Under the pieces are notes generated by a model. It saw nothing but the letters and a program-made list of their open reading frames with translations. It made no database searches and had not been told where the DNA came from. From contig NC_087062.1 in the NCBI RefSeq assembly GCF_963678635.1, positions 26,190,833 through 26,254,832 on the forward strand: a DNA stretch of 64,000 nt, given 5' to 3'. A program made the translations under genes and the position numbers. Numbering within the stretch: position 1 is the stretch's first letter; every line of letters starts with the position of its first letter. The stretch comes from Symsagittifera roscoffensis (taxonomy: Eukaryota > Xenacoelomorpha > Acoela > Convolutidae). Below are positions 23,011 to 35,134 of this stretch, in pieces.

Positions 23011-24270
23011 ATCTATTAAATTTTTATGTTTTGGCTATGAGACTGGCCACGAAAGAAAAAATGTGTTCAAGTATTTCGGCGCAAGCGCGTATTATTCAGT
23101 CAGAACTATCTAAGTTTTGACCAAATAATTATTTGATTGTTTTCTAGCTTTTAAGTTTTTGTTTTAAAAAAATTGCTTTTAATTTAAGACAGATGATTAT
23201 AGTTATTTCAGCTCTAAGGTAGCATATAATTTTTCTATTTCAACTATTTGTTATAGCAAATTGATGATAGCTATTTTGTTGATGACTTAAGGTTCAATTT
23301 GATTGTTTTATAGCTCTTAGCTATTAGGTGTTGTGGTGATAACTTTGTCGTTGCCCCAAAAATTTCCTTATATTTAGGGACTATGGGTGGGCCTTCTTGT
23401 GGCTTTCCTTTATTTGATAAGCAAGTATGTTGGTCTAGCTAACTGCATATTAAAAACACATCTATACTGTATGTTTTTGCGATTTGCATCTGTGTTACAC
23501 ATTTGTAAGCGGGAAAAAAAACGATAAAAATCCGAATTGCAATAATGTTCTATTACTTTTCGAGCTTGTGCTCGGGTAAGAACATAATTAAGCGTATTTT
23601 CGGCTTCCGCGCTCTGGTCGATGATGATGTCCAATCATTTGTTTTTTTTGAATTTATGTTTACGTTTCATTTTTGTCTGACCCACCTTCTTTGCTTCCTC
23701 GAAAATTCACTCGCCATTTAAAGGATGAAAGCGTTCAATTTCTTTGCAGTCGGGTGCACATGGGGTTTTAATGTTTTTTACGGTACTTCGTTTTTGCCTT
23801 TTAATTGCATTTTTTTTTGCTCTTATAACTTTGGGTTTGAATCTTGACCAATAAAAGTTAATCGCTTGAACTCATTTCTGGTAAATTTTTGCTACTCTCG
23901 CGAAAAATTAGACGCTTGAATTTTTTTTCTCTGTTTGGTGACCTCTGCCCTTTGATTGATCGCAGAACATTTCAAAGACTCTCGTTGAAAAATTCTTCTG
24001 TAATGATTTTCAAAAAATGGATTTTTGAAAAAAGGTAATCCATGCATGTATAAATACCCCCGACATGTAATCACGTGTTTCCTTCATATCAAGTGCCACA
24101 ATATAAAAGATTTCTAACCCCAATTTTGAGTTCACTGACTATGCTTCCACACAATCAATAATTTTTTGCAACTGAATCTTGAATTAATAAAAACGTTTCA
24201 TTTTGACTCAATTTCTGTTTTAGTCTTTGAATAAATACTTCCAAAAAAATTCGTTGCTAAAAAGGCAGCT
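23011..24270. other. AT-rich intergenic DNA
   Basis: Short minus-strand ORFs at 23,410-23,634 and 23,892-24,074 have no recognisable motif, signal peptide or splice signals. I see no supported gene. Confidence 0.35.
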
Positions 24271-24274
24271 GGAT

Positions 24275-24540
24275 TATTAGGCAGTCATTTTTCCGTCTTT
24301 TGAAGAAAGAGACGGAATTTTTCTGCTCAGGGTTATTTTTTTAGACAAATTTTGACTATTTAACTAGCATTTTTCGACTACTTTTTTATATCATCTGAAA
24401 AGTATTGTTGTCTTGAGCTCAAACTTGAAAAGATACTTTTCTTGTGTTCAATTTTTGTAAAGTTATGAGGGTTTACTTTTTGCCAATAAGGCCAACTTGA
24501 ATAATTAACGCCTGATATAATTTGTGTAAAAGATGCGTGA
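24275..24540 (+). repeat. Partial diverged HINE-like copy
   Basis: It follows the left half of the family in order: the CTCAGGGTTATTTTTTTAGA segment, TTAACTAGC, the ATATCATCTGAAAAGTATTG segment, and AATTAACGCCTGATATAA near its end. The right half and the terminal hairpin are missing. Confidence 0.5.
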
Positions 24541-24841
24541 TCGGTTTCTTAATTCTGCTCAGAACCTGTGTGATGATAACAATAAGTTACTAGACGCTAA
24601 ATGCATCACCTTGATTTATAGGGTAAAATATTAAAAATCAGGTAAAACACATATTTGAAAAACAAAACGCTTTCATAAACGTTTAAAGCTGAATACAAAG
24701 GTAAAGATTTCTTCGTGATAATAGCTTCAATCATGTTTCAGTAATTGTGTCATTAGTTTTTTTTCACTTTACCACTCTAAAGCAATGCTGCCGACCATAT
24801 GCAGATACGTGTGTCTCGCTTTTGATTCAATTCAGTTATTA

Positions 24842-25785
24842 CCCGCACCGAGCACCCATGGATCATAATCGATCATATCGATCAATATGGTCAGCATCTA
24901 TAAAAAAACATAATAATCGATTATAATCCATTAAAAATGGATTATAATCCTAATATTTTTTATCCCAATAAAATCCATTATAATCGATTATAATCGATTA
25001 TAATGGATTTTTTCGAGGGGTTATTCACAAAATTTACAATTTTGTTCAAAATTATCTAATTTCCTGTTTAGTGTAGTTGCTGCGTGTTATGTTTAACAAA
25101 ATGTTACATTTAAGAAAAAATTTTATATATTTTTTGTCTCTACTTTTTCTAATTCATCGCAGTTTAACACTTCATTTTACTGTTTTTTTTTACCACAACC
25201 CCCCTCCCCCCACCCCCAATTTACCAACCCCCCTCCCCAGTTTACCAAACCCCCCCCCCCCCCAGTTTACCAACCCCAAAATCCCTCCCCCCCCCCACCC
25301 CCACCCCCAGTTTACCAAAGCCCCACCCCAGTTTACCCCTCCCACCATTTACCCCCCCCCCCCCCCCCCAGGTTAACCCTGCCCCTTTAATTGGGGAGGG
25401 GGGCGTAAAAGCTTGAGGGGGGAGGGGACGAAGTTGAGACATGGCATTTAGTAAAAGACAGGGCATAAATTCTGCAAACTTCTCGCAAAATTTCCAAAAA
25501 TTTTGCAAAAATAATCGAATTTAGTTCTAAAAATGAAATGGATTATAATCAATTATAATGGAATATAATGGATTTTCATTTCAAAATAATCGATTATAAT
25601 GGATTATTTTGGCAAAAATAATCGATTTCAGTGACAAAAATAATGGATTATAATCGATTATAATGGATTATAATGGAATACCTTTGTTCAAAAATAATCG
25701 ATTATAATGGCTATATAATCGATTTCGTGGTCTGAATTTTACATCCGTAATGGATTATAATCGATTATTTTTGTTTCGGGAATCC
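24842..25785 (+). mobile_element. Non-autonomous element with palindromic TAATCGATTATAATGG ends, copy A
   Basis: The left end CCGCACCGAGCACCCATGG leads into many overlapping copies of TAATCGATTATAATGGATT. A unique ~150 bp middle follows, then a C-rich low-complexity block (25,200-25,370) and more TAATCGATTATAATGG toward 25,770. The second copy at 59.66-61.24 kb ends in the inverted form of the left end, which defines a terminal inverted repeat; here the right terminus is lost after GGGAATCC. ORFs through the C block are low complexity. Confidence 0.6.
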
Positions 25786-26524
25786 TAAGAAACCCTCATC
25801 CTTACTAAGAAACCCTCATCTTTTTTAATTTAATATATCTCAAGCACAAATGAGTCTATATTTTAATTCCATCCCCATTTTTTTAAAAAATTTTTTGGTT
25901 TTTTATAAGTAAAAAGTGATCAAGAAAGTTTCGACGATAATCACATGTGGTGATAGAACACCATCGCAGTGAAAACAAAACTTTCTTGTCAACTGCACTA
26001 ACGGTTCGATACATTTGTTTCTGAAGTTTACGCGAAGTCAAAAAGAATCAGAACTAATAATTATAAAAACAAAGTACGTTTCAACACTAAGATAAACAAA
26101 AAAAAAACGAGTCTTGTTACAGAAGTTATTTTAAACATTACCTGTTCTTCATTACATATTGGGTTGGTTTTAGCATTTGATATCCAGACTTTATAAAGCA
26201 GAAAGATCCAGAATTTGCGACAGAAGTGGGCATGTTCACAATTTTGCCAACAACTTTCAAAATTTCAAACTTCTCTTAATGAAATGTCCGAGGCCACTTG
26301 TGTTTTATGAAATGTAGGCAAGTTTCGCAACAAGGTTGCTCTCTTTGATCTTTTTTAAATCTTGTGCTTCTTTTTATCCTTCCAGATTTCTAGTCATCAA
26401 CAATAAATTACGTTTTTTCTATAAAAGTGTGTGTGAAAATCTAAACAATGATTTGTAAAGCAAATCACCAATATCAGCTTATCTGTGTGGTAACTGCAAT
26501 TTACAGTGGTTTTTGTTGTTCCAG
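25786..26524. other. AT-rich DNA, nothing recognised
   Basis: AAGAAACCCTCATC occurs twice in a row near 25,788-25,820. Around 26,200-26,240 TCCAGAATTTGCGACAGAA recalls the 7.5-9 kb array. No gene. Confidence 0.35.
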
Positions 26525-26529
26525 TTGTC

Positions 26530-26965
26530 GAAAAAAGAGAAGAATATTTGTGCTCGGGATGGTTTGTTAACTTAAACATAATTCAATATTTTTTTAGGAT
26601 GAGCTTGAATTAAAAGATTTTCAAAAAGTTATGAGGGTTAAAATAGTGCCAATTTGGTCAATTTGGGACAATTAAAGTGCGATATGTTTGCTGCTATTAA
26701 CTCGTGAGCGGAGATTTAATCCTTCTCAGAAATTGTTTGAAAGTGAAGTGAGGCGTACCATTGTCTATTTAATACTTTGTTATGCGCAATTTTTGTCACT
26801 TAGTTTTTAACATAGCGTGTGGGGATATTTTCAAAGTAAAATCTCAAAAATAGCCTGAATTTTTATCTATAAAAAAAGTTCTTCAATTTGTTTGACGCGA
26901 TACACTAGAAGGCAGTTAGAAGGCGGTTGGAGCATTCAGGGCTTCGCCTTGATTGAAGCAATATT
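26530..26965 (+). repeat. Diverged HINE-like copy
   Basis: The order GAATATTTGTGCTCGGG, CAATTTGGGACAATTAA, GCGGAGATTTAATCC, then CATTCAGGGCTTCGCCTTGA matches the family from its left part to the terminal hairpin. Substitutions and small deletions are frequent, so it is older than copies 1-7. Confidence 0.55.
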
Positions 26966-28190
26966 TTTGTTGTTAGAAAACCCTTGATTATTGTGTTTTC
27001 GGACAAAAAGTTTCTAAACGCAACTCAGAAAAGTTTTTGTATTTCCAGTCATAGAAAATTGCATATCATACAATTTCCTAGTATCGAAATTTTTTTAAAT
27101 AACTTTTATACAATTTAAAGCTTTGAGAAAAGGCTTAACATAAAGTATGACTGTATGGAAAAATGATTATCATGCTATTTTCATAAATTTTTTTTCCAAG
27201 AAATTGTATGACAATTTTATTGTGTTCATAGTAAAAAAAATGCTCGTTAAACAGTTTTTGTCGACCCAAGAGGCCACCACTAAAATTCGCTACCACCAGA
27301 CTTTAGTGACCCAAATAGGTACTATTGCAACTTTACGCCCAGACTTTCGGGCATTCAAATCTTGACGCAACTATGCAACCGTGCTGTTCTGTCAGGACTG
27401 GGCATTTTCATAACTCTGCTCGCATTGTTTCCGTAATGCAGTATTCCAAACTTTTCGCATCTGCTTCCGGCATATTTCAAATACCGAAAAGAAAATCAAT
27501 GTGCTCGACTTTGCTTGCATTTTCTCGACCCAAGCGAGATTTGTTTCGACTGTCTAGACCAAAGTTTGTTATGTTTCAACTTTCTTGACCGAAAAAAAAC
27601 GCACTCGAGTTTGCTAGGCTAAAAAGAGAGATGTTTGAGTTTGATTCGATTTTCTTTTAATGTGAATTTACCAAAATTAAAACTATTATTTACTGCTTTT
27701 CAGGTAATATTCCAGGGCAATTTTTTTATCAAAAAAAGATCTTTAGATTTTTGTAAATCAATTTTGTCCTAGAGATGAACTAGTTTTTAAACTGTTTAAA
27801 CAACCTAAACCCTTTTCTTGACTATTCCGTTTTGGTAGAGCACTGATATTGTGATCTTGTTACCTTTCCTCCTTTTGTATATGCTTATTTTTTCAACTTT
27901 TTCTTCATAAGGGGTCATTTTCGTTACACGGTACCATAATGGGGAGGGGTTTTAAGATCCCTGAACTTGTGCTCGACTTTAAAGGTCGAACTCGACCGCG
28001 CAATATATATACAGTTGCTTACTTATAGAGGGCGTCATTTATGAAGCACCTCGACCGAGCTATTTATAACGTCGAATAGATTTTCGGGATAAGATTACAC
28101 TTCTATCTGTTCCAATTGGGACATCAATTACACCAGGTTGAAGTTCTTAAGCAAAAATTTTAGGCATTTTTCACAATTGGCGCGCCAGCT
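26966..28190. other. AT-rich DNA with a short CTCGACC array
   Basis: At 27,490-27,640 phrases such as CTCGACCCAAGCGAGATTTG and TTTCGACTGTCTAGACC repeat the array of 22.6 kb. Phrases at 27,250-27,430 (AGACTTTCGGGCATTCAAA, GGACTGGGCATTTTCA) resemble the 7.5-9 kb array. ORFs here are by-products. Confidence 0.45.
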
Positions 28191-28194
28191 CGAC

Positions 28195-28560
28195 ACACTT
28201 GATAAGTTGCGTTTAGTATGGTGTAGCACATTTCATATTACGCTACACGCGCTGAAAAAAAATGGATTTCGATTGATTTTAGTATGAAAAAAGTATGCAG
28301 ATTAAATTGAAATCGATTTAAGTTGTAGAAAAGTAAGTTAATCAAAAAGAAAAATTCAGATCGATTTGGATCGATTGTAAATCAATTTAAATCGATTTAA
28401 CTTCAACGCTAAAAAAAATTGATTCCAGTCAATTTTGAATCGATTCGAATGGATCTTAAAACTGACCTAAAATGAAATCGATTTAAATCGATTTTTTTTC
28501 TTTTGTTTTTTTTTCTTCAATTTTTCGTATGACAGAAAAAAAAATTTTGTTACGTGTAGT
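28195..28560. repeat. ATCGATTTAAATCGATTT cluster, copy A
   Basis: Overlapping copies of AAATCGATTTAAATCGATTT and single-base variants fill 28,260-28,500, bordered by TGTAGCAC and CGCTACACGCGCTG on the left and TTACGTGTAGTTACAG on the right. The borders may be remnants of inverted ends. A related cluster is at 63,545-63,850. Non-coding. Confidence 0.5.
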
Positions 28561-29034
28561 TACAGATACCAAAATTGACTAAATTGCTTGTACAACAAGA
28601 TCAACCGTTCCCCCATCCCCCCATCAATTTTATCCCACCCCCCCTCTCCCAGAGTCATGATCATTAGCCGTTTTTGTTTTGCGTAATATCTGAAATTTCT
28701 TTTTTTTTTAAATAATTCAGTGGATTTTGTCTCAGTTTTAGTACGTTAATTTGAAATGCTTTTTTAATGAAAACTTTTATAAAATTTTTAGGCTTGGACG
28801 GTTTGATACGCTAGTGAAAGCACGTATTGAGCATTAGATATTTAAGTTAACATATTTAACACATTAAATTACAAAAACATAACTTGAAATCTCTACTTCA
28901 GATGTGAATGATTTGCGAGTGTTTGACATACTGATATTTGACTTTGATTTCGTAAAATGTACAAAGTTAATCGATTTGGATCAATTTAAAATCGACCGGG
29001 AACCATTTCTGTCAGTGCCGGTAAATATAACCTA
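28561..29034. other. AT-rich DNA, nothing recognised
   Basis: It holds a short C-rich patch (28,612-28,650) and no supported gene or repeat. Confidence 0.4.
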
Positions 29035-29573
29035 TTGTTCCGACTTTCGATACAAAAGTAACGGAATATTTGTGCTCGGGGTGGTTTTTTTTTCTTCAGA
29101 CAAATTTCGACTTTTTAACTAGCCATTTTTGACAGAATTTTTAAATATCATTCTGAAGATATTGTTGTCCTGAGCTTAAATTTGAAAAGATATTTCACCT
29201 GTGATCATTTTCGTAAAGTTATGGGGGTTTACAGATTGCGATTTTGGCCAATTTGGGACAATTAACGCGCGATATATTTCGCGCTAATAACGCGTAAGCG
29301 GAGATTTAATCCGTCTTAGAAATCGTTCCAAATTGGTTGAAAGAAGCTTGTTTGCCATAATTGATTGGTTACAAGGAACGAAATCTATCTTTTTATACTT
29401 TATATGGCGTAAGGGGGGATGATTTTCATTAAAAAAAATTTCAAATTTTAGAAAAAAAAATTTTCGTTTTTTTATTACATTTATTTTGTTAATGATATTT
29501 ATGTTATTACTGCCATATAAGCCTTAAAAGGCAGTCGGAACATTCAGGGCTTTGCCCTGATACGAGCAGTCCT
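29035..29573 (+). mobile_element. HINE-like non-autonomous element, copy 3
   Basis: Complete copy with TTGTTCCGACTTTCGATAC at the left. The inverted subterminal AGTCGGAACA and the CAGGGCTTTGCCCTG hairpin are followed by ATACGAGCAGTC at the right. Differences from copy 1 are mostly substitutions. Confidence 0.65.
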
Positions 29574-30100
29574 TTTACCGTATAGGCTGCTTCATATAAA
29601 GAGGACGCGGTTGTTTCATCATGAGCACACAGCATGGAGCCTCATGGCAGGAGCGCATCAAATCACCATGAAAACTCTTATGAATAGTAAGAGAGGAAAA
29701 ATGGTTTTGGAATATATACCATATGGGACCATGCCCGGAGATAGTTCACATGGGATGTAGCTCACAATTGAACCGCTGATACTAGGAACAAACTGCGAAT
29801 GGTTTCTTCCAGTCTTACTCTAACCACTTCAACTCCCCTTGAATTACATGGTCCGTTTGTTTTATTACTCATTACTATCTTTTGACGGTGCCAGTAACTA
29901 AGTAATAAGACAAAACCCTGAGACAGGTCATTTAGAAGACTAAATAAATTTAGTGTCATTTGGATCGCTACATATGCCTCAAAAATGCACATCAGTTTTT
30001 TATGGCAATAAAGCCTTCGAAACTTCAGCTGCGAAATTAATTGCCATGTTTTCCTTTGTTCTTATTTAACCCTCTTCTTAAATTCCTCGTTAGTATCAGG
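29574..30100. other. Region upstream of the candidate promoter
   Basis: Slightly richer in G+C than average, with a 76-codon minus-strand ORF (29,992-29,762) that shows no motif. No clear gene. Confidence 0.35.
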
Positions 30101-30192
30101 GTCGCCGTAGCAGATTACGTCATATTATGTCGTATTACGTCATATTACGTCATATTAGTGTCGCCGTAACAGATTACGTCATATAAAACCCC
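30101..30192 (+). promoter_or_regulatory. Candidate promoter: ATTACGTCATA array plus TATA box
   Basis: ATTACGTCATA occurs exactly four times between 30,114 and 30,183, with a further variant ATTATGTCGTA. A 27-base unit starting GTCGCCGTA is duplicated at 30,101 and 30,160. TTACGTCA resembles a CREB/ATF or PAR-type bZIP site. The last copy runs into TATAAAA at 30,182-30,188. A downstream segment of about 90 bases has no ATG and ends at a good donor, TTGG|GTAAGC, at 30,307/30,308. Together this looks like promoter, untranslated first exon and first intron. Inference only; no transcript data. Confidence 0.45.
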
Positions 30193-30212
30193 TTCTGACA
30201 TAATTCAGTGGG

Positions 30213-30307
30213 TGCACAGAGATTGAACTAAACATCGAAAAATATTATTGCAAAATATCAGGCAAACTAGTGAATTAAAAAGCAATCGGACGTGGAAACG
30301 GAGTTGG
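30213..30307 (+). other. Possible untranslated first exon
   Basis: It starts about 25-30 bases after the TATA box, contains no ATG, and ends at the donor GG|GTAAGC. If joined to the acceptor at 31,468 it would form the 5' UTR of the membrane-anchor exon. The start base is a guess. Confidence 0.35.
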
Positions 30308-31468
30308 GTAAGCCAATGTGGTTTGTTAAAACATCCGGATCACCCACCCGTACAATCTGAGTGACCCTGGGTGACCTTATAGTAGAATGTCCTCCTCAAG
30401 CGTGTATTAAGTCAGAAAATTAACTCTATATAAATATTCAACTCAAACAAACGCACAAACTCTAGTTGACTTTTGAAATTTTTCACCCAGATTGATTTTG
30501 ATGTGCTGCAAAAAAGTTAAATTAACATTTTAATTATGTTTCGATAAAAGTATGTTATGTTGGTGAAATAGCGTTCTCTGAAAAATTATAAGTAGTAGTT
30601 TGCGCACCAGTAACGCTGGGAGTGTGAACAGGGTGCCAAAAAAGCAGGGGCAAAATGTTTTAGATTATTTTAAAACGATTTAAACAGGTCCTTTTTTGTT
30701 CTAGATTCTTTCAGAACTTTCATAAACAATATTCGATCACAGTACACTCGCCTCCTCCTAATTTTAAAAAAGCACCATTAATTGACTAAATATTTTTCAA
30801 CTTTAGAAAAAACAATGATTATAAAAAATCATATTATAAGTTTGAATAAAGCATGAATTTTTTATAAATACTTTATTTCTAACCCAATTTCTGGTCAAAT
30901 TTTCTAATTCTAGACTGCTTAGAGTGCACAACCTTTAAATATCAAACACATATAGCCCAGTGAACAGTTATTTAAGGTACCATAGGCACAATTTTGCGTC
31001 TGTATCTTCCTGGTTTCCAGAGACAAACCTTTAAACATGTTCAAATTCCTTGTTGCGGAATCCACTTACATTTCCCAAAAAGCATAGTTTGGCCTCGTAA
31101 TGCTTTATCCCCCCCACAAAAAATGACAACTGAAACGTTTTTAAACGTTATATATGTTACGTTGCTCACATAAATCGAATTTATGGAAAAACAAGACACG
31201 TAACAAAACTTGAAACACCTAACAAAACTTGAAAATTATTTTGAAAAAAAAATGGATTTTTTAAATTTTTTTTTTCAGAATAGAAATAGTTTATTTCTAA
31301 GATAAGAAAAGAAATAAAGCAGTTCTGTACAGAAAATACAAGAAAACCTGGGTAGATAACCTATATAACATTTCTATCTAGAAAAACAGCCTATGCTGGG
31401 TACGGGTGACACGAGATTTTGCTTAATTTTCGAGTTTCTGCGATGTCAAAGTTTCGCGTCGTTTTCAG

Positions 31469-31714
31469 ATGAAAATGAAAACTTTCGAGGTTTCACAACT
31501 GAAGTTCCAATTAGTTACTTTGATGCTTATAATTTTCGCAGCTGCTTCACTGTTCAAGTATTTCACCAGCAGTCATTACAAACTATTACTGAGATCCGAT
31601 TTATCCCAAAACTTCCTGACAAGCGCAGGAAGCTGTGAACCGAATTTACCGTCTTCAACAGATTCTGAGTTTCACGAATCCTTAGGCATACCGAATAACA
31701 CGCATGTCGATTAG
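31469..31714 (+). CDS. Possible type II membrane-anchor exon of a glycosyltransferase
   Basis: An ATG lies exactly after a strong acceptor, GTTTTCAG at 31,461-31,468. The open frame (81 codons to TAG) has a short basic/polar N-terminus (MKMKTFEVSQLKFQ), a ~17-residue hydrophobic segment (LVTLMLIIFAAASLF), then a basic residue and a polar, Ser-rich stretch. This is the layout of a Golgi type II anchor plus stem. A candidate donor, TTCAA|GTATTT after the membrane segment, lies near 31,556 (phase 2). An overlapping +1 ORF at 31,393 lacks these features. The link to the GT11-like exon 5 kb downstream is inferred from order and strand. It could be unrelated. Confidence 0.35.
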   Translation: MKMKTFEVSQLKFQLVTLMLIIFAAASLFKYFTSSHYKLLLRSDLSQNFLTSAGSCEPNLPSSTDSEFHESLGIPNNTHVD

Positions 31715-33265
31715 CATATATAATAAATTACTTAATGCAGGTGTTCAATAAGTTGGGTATTATAGTGAAAAATTGAGTTACAAGAACAATAATTACAGAC
31801 AGCAGGAAACATTATTGAAATGAATTAGGAAAATATCAAATTTAGAGCAGCTCAAAAGCCCTTTTTTTACAAATCAGAGTCATTATGGCCGACATTAACA
31901 AAACTATAGGTTTTCCTTGAAGTCATCTTTGATTGATTTATTTTTTAGTTTCCTTAATAGTTTTTAAAGCAGAAAGTTATTTTTTTAGACATTAAAATAG
32001 ATTTTTCAGAGAATTTGGGAGAATGGATGCAGATTTTTAACAAAAATCGATTAACAATCAAAATTTAAACAGATTTTTTACTTGAAAAAAATTGTTCGCT
32101 TATGTAACCCAATTAGATCATTCTAAAATTGATAATTTAGGAAATTTATACAGTTTAAAATGATCAAATTTAATCTATTCTCAAAAATTGGATTAAAAAA
32201 TTGATTATTTGCTGTGTAAAATCTCCCTGGAATTTGTATTATATCTCCCAAAATCTCTCGAAAATCTATAATGATGTCTGAAAAATGAATTTCCTGCTTC
32301 AAAAACTTTTTAAAAAAAAACAAAAAAAAACTATGAAAAATACGATTTCAAGAAAAATCTTCCATAATGAGCCAAAATCACTTGACAATTGTTTTTAACC
32401 GCAAACCATAATTTTCAGGATAAAATGTCTGGAAAATAAATTTTTTGCATCAAAGTTTAGAAAAAAAAGCAAAAAAAATCAAAAATATTAGTTAAAGAAA
32501 AGGTTTCCACAGTGAGCCAGAATCATTTAAGGCTGGTTTTTTTCTTATGCAAACCACAGATTTCAGGACATCTTTTAAAGACTTTGCAATCTAGGTGAGG
32601 AGAAAAATCTAGGGGAGGAGCTTCAAGAGTAAAAAAGATTCATATAATTGAATTGCTTTTCAATGGGCTTCAAGAAAATCAGATTGCAAAAATTACCATC
32701 AGAATTGCTTGAATGATATATCATATTAAAGCCCCCTTTCAGTGAAAAAAAATCTAAAAGTATTGTCCCAGTGCCGAGAAAAACCAGTTCGATTTTTTTA
32801 GTTTTAACTTAACTTCGAGCAAATAGCGAAATCGAGCTGTTGTTATTGTTTTACAAAGTTTAGTTAGTTAGGCTAAAACTAACTTGATTTTAAATAGAAA
32901 AGAAGGTATTGGAAGCTTAAATTTGAGTTTCTGGCATTAAAAAGTTTTTTTACTGGCATTGACAAAACTAAGCTTTAAACGATAACACTTTGTATTTATA
33001 TAAATTTTCAAATTATGTCGCTTTTTTTTGTCTGGAAAAATTGATTTTATAGTCTAAAAGTGAATTTTTCAGCTTTAAAAATACCAGATAAAAGCCCACA
33101 AGAAAAATTATCAAAGATGCGTTCTTTGGAAAAAGTTTCACACAGTGAGCCATAAATATTTAAGGACAGTTTTTAAGGAAAACCTTAAGCTTCAGGATTA
33201 TTCTTAAAAATCTCTAAGGGAGGTTTTAAATAAGTTAAAAAGAATTAGATATATGAATCTATTTA
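31715..33265 (+). repeat. Diverged dispersed repeats with AGTGAGCCA phrases
   Basis: The phrase AnAnTGAGCCAnAATCA followed by a GCAAACCA...TTTCAGGA segment recurs near 32,355, 32,510 and 33,145. The segment at 32,690-32,900 (ATATATCATATTAAAG through TTAGGCTAAAA) is repeated at 35,750-35,920. All are heavily diverged and non-coding. Confidence 0.45.
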
Positions 33266-33269
33266 AAAC

Positions 33270-33840
33270 TTCGTGCAAACAAAAAATTGTTGTGTGAACA
33301 TCCGTTATGAAACTAATTGGGGCCGTTCAACAAGGCCGAACTAGAACAGTGCCGAAAAAGGCGGGAAATTTTCAGAATATTTAAAACGCATTTTCTAACA
33401 TTTTCTAAAGAACAGGAAATTAATGACGCTAATTAACAAAACAATTATTCCAGTTTTGGCGCCAAAATGTCTGCAACTGCAAATTAAACATTTATTTTAG
33501 CGCCAAAATGTCTAAAATGCAAATTTTATTGCTCAAAATTTTGAAGTGGCACTTGAGATTATAAACGTTTGCCGTTAAGTTTTTGATTGCCGCGTTTAGT
33601 ATGTCGAATTTTGTTCAATTTTTCGGCACTGTTGAAGAAAGTTTTCATTTTCGGCATTGTTGTACTTCGGCACTGTTTTACTGCCCCAAATAATTCAAAA
33701 CGGATGTTTGCAAAACAATTTTGAAAAAAAAGCGACAAATAATTAACGCTTTGCAACAAACATGTTTACACAACAGTTTTGAAAAAAGAACTGACAGTTA
33801 ATTAACGCTTTGCAAGAAAAATTTCCTGCAAAAGTTTTGC
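33270..33840. mobile_element. MITE-like element with inverted GTGCCGAA ends
   Basis: Left part: GTGTGAACATCCGT (33,293) through GAACAGTGCCGAAAA (33,344-33,358). Right part: CGGCACTGTTTTACTGCCCC and ACGGATGTTTGCAAAACAA (33,668-33,720). These are inverted relatives. GCGCCAAAATGTCT is duplicated near 33,460 and 33,500. A ~60 bp unit ending TTAATTAACGCTTTGCAA-like is duplicated at 33,720-33,830. Non-coding. Confidence 0.5.
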
Positions 33841-34618
33841 ATTTAAGTGTTTCTAATAGTTTTTGAGCTTAAACATAAGCATGAAAATTCAAAATTTCAA
33901 TCGGTTTTCAATTTCTTTGTATTAATTGATCGTAAAGAAAGTCAGTATACTATGTGTATAAATTGTATCACTTGTATGAAAGTTGTATATAATACTTAAA
34001 AATTTTTTATATAACGGGTTCAAAGCCAAAAAAAAGTTGTAGAAAATTGTTACATAATGTGTATAAAATGGGTATTTGAACTCAATAAATTGCAGATATC
34101 ATGTACATCATGAGATAGAATCCGAGTAGACACTATATATGCACTATTTTTGCATGTAATAATTTGAAATATAAATTGTGTTCATTTATGAATCCTGAAT
34201 ACTTGAAGGTTTGAAGGTTTTGGTATGGAAATGCAATTGTTATACTTTACATGAAGCAAGTTGCTTGTTTCAACTTTTTTTTAAATTTCAAAATGATCAA
34301 CTGGTATAACTTTCTAATACTCAGAAACATCAATCATTCACAAATTTTTTTATCTGTCTATCCTCAGATGACGAAGAGGGGTTTTCAGGAATGATTCGCT
34401 TAAACATTTTTAAAGCAAGTACACTGGGGCATGTTCTTGAATGGTCAAATTCCATATAATTAATGAATTGCCATCTCTTAGTATTTTCTTCAAGTGGCTA
34501 TTTTTAGAGAACCGTTTGTGATATCAGTACCAAATTTTATCTTTTTAAAAAAGTCTAATTTTTCGATTGTTTAAAATGAAATGAGGAAGACGTTTATTTG
34601 CGGGAAAAGTTTATTGTT
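33841..34618. other. AT-rich DNA, nothing recognised
   Basis: No ORF above noise and no clear repeat between the MITE-like element and HINE copy 4. Confidence 0.4.
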
Positions 34619-35134
34619 TTTGTTCCGACTTTCGCAATGAAAGCAACAGAATATTTGTGCTCGGGTAATTTTTATTTTACAGACTTCGGCTTTTTAACTA
34701 GCCATTTTTGACAGGGTTTCTTAATATCATTCAAAAAATTTTGTTGTCCTAAGCTTACATTTGAAAAGACATTTTACTTGTGATCATTTTTCGTAAAGTT
34801 ATCGGGGATTAAAAATACGCATTTTGGCAAATTTGGGACAATTAACGCGCCATATATTTCGCGCTATTAACGCGTAGGCGAAGATTTAATCCGTCTCAGA
34901 AACCTTTCCAAATTGGTTTAAGGAAGTTAATTTGCCATAATTGATTTGTTACTAGGAGGGAAATCTATCACTTCGTAATTTATATGGCGTGTGAGGGGAT
35001 GAGTTTTGCAAACTCTCAAACAAAAAAAATCATTTCATTTTTTTTACATTTAATTTTTCAGGTTATCACTGCTCCATAGACCTTAAAAGGCAGTCGGAAC
35101 AATCAAGACCTTGCCTTGATACGAGCAGTCTTGT
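34619..35134 (+). mobile_element. HINE-like non-autonomous element, copy 4
   Basis: Left end TTGTTCCGACTTTCG; right end AGTCGGAACAATCAAGACC, then TTGATACGAGCAGTCTTGTT. The terminal hairpin is partly eroded. It is slightly shorter than copies 1 and 3 because of small deletions. Confidence 0.6.

Noticed and set aside
25077-25508. ORFs of 99 and 88 codons encoding Pro-rich and Gly-rich proteins
   Set aside because: They are translations of a C-rich low-complexity block inside a non-autonomous element, on both strands.
28904-29122. ORF of 72 codons entering HINE copy 3
   Set aside because: Half of it is HINE sequence that also appears in other chance ORFs (FDFRYESNGIFVLGV-type peptide); not a gene.
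30113-30186. CRISPR-like array of short direct repeats
   Set aside because: Repeats are about 10 bases with no unique spacers, in a eukaryotic context; a transcription-factor site array is more likely.
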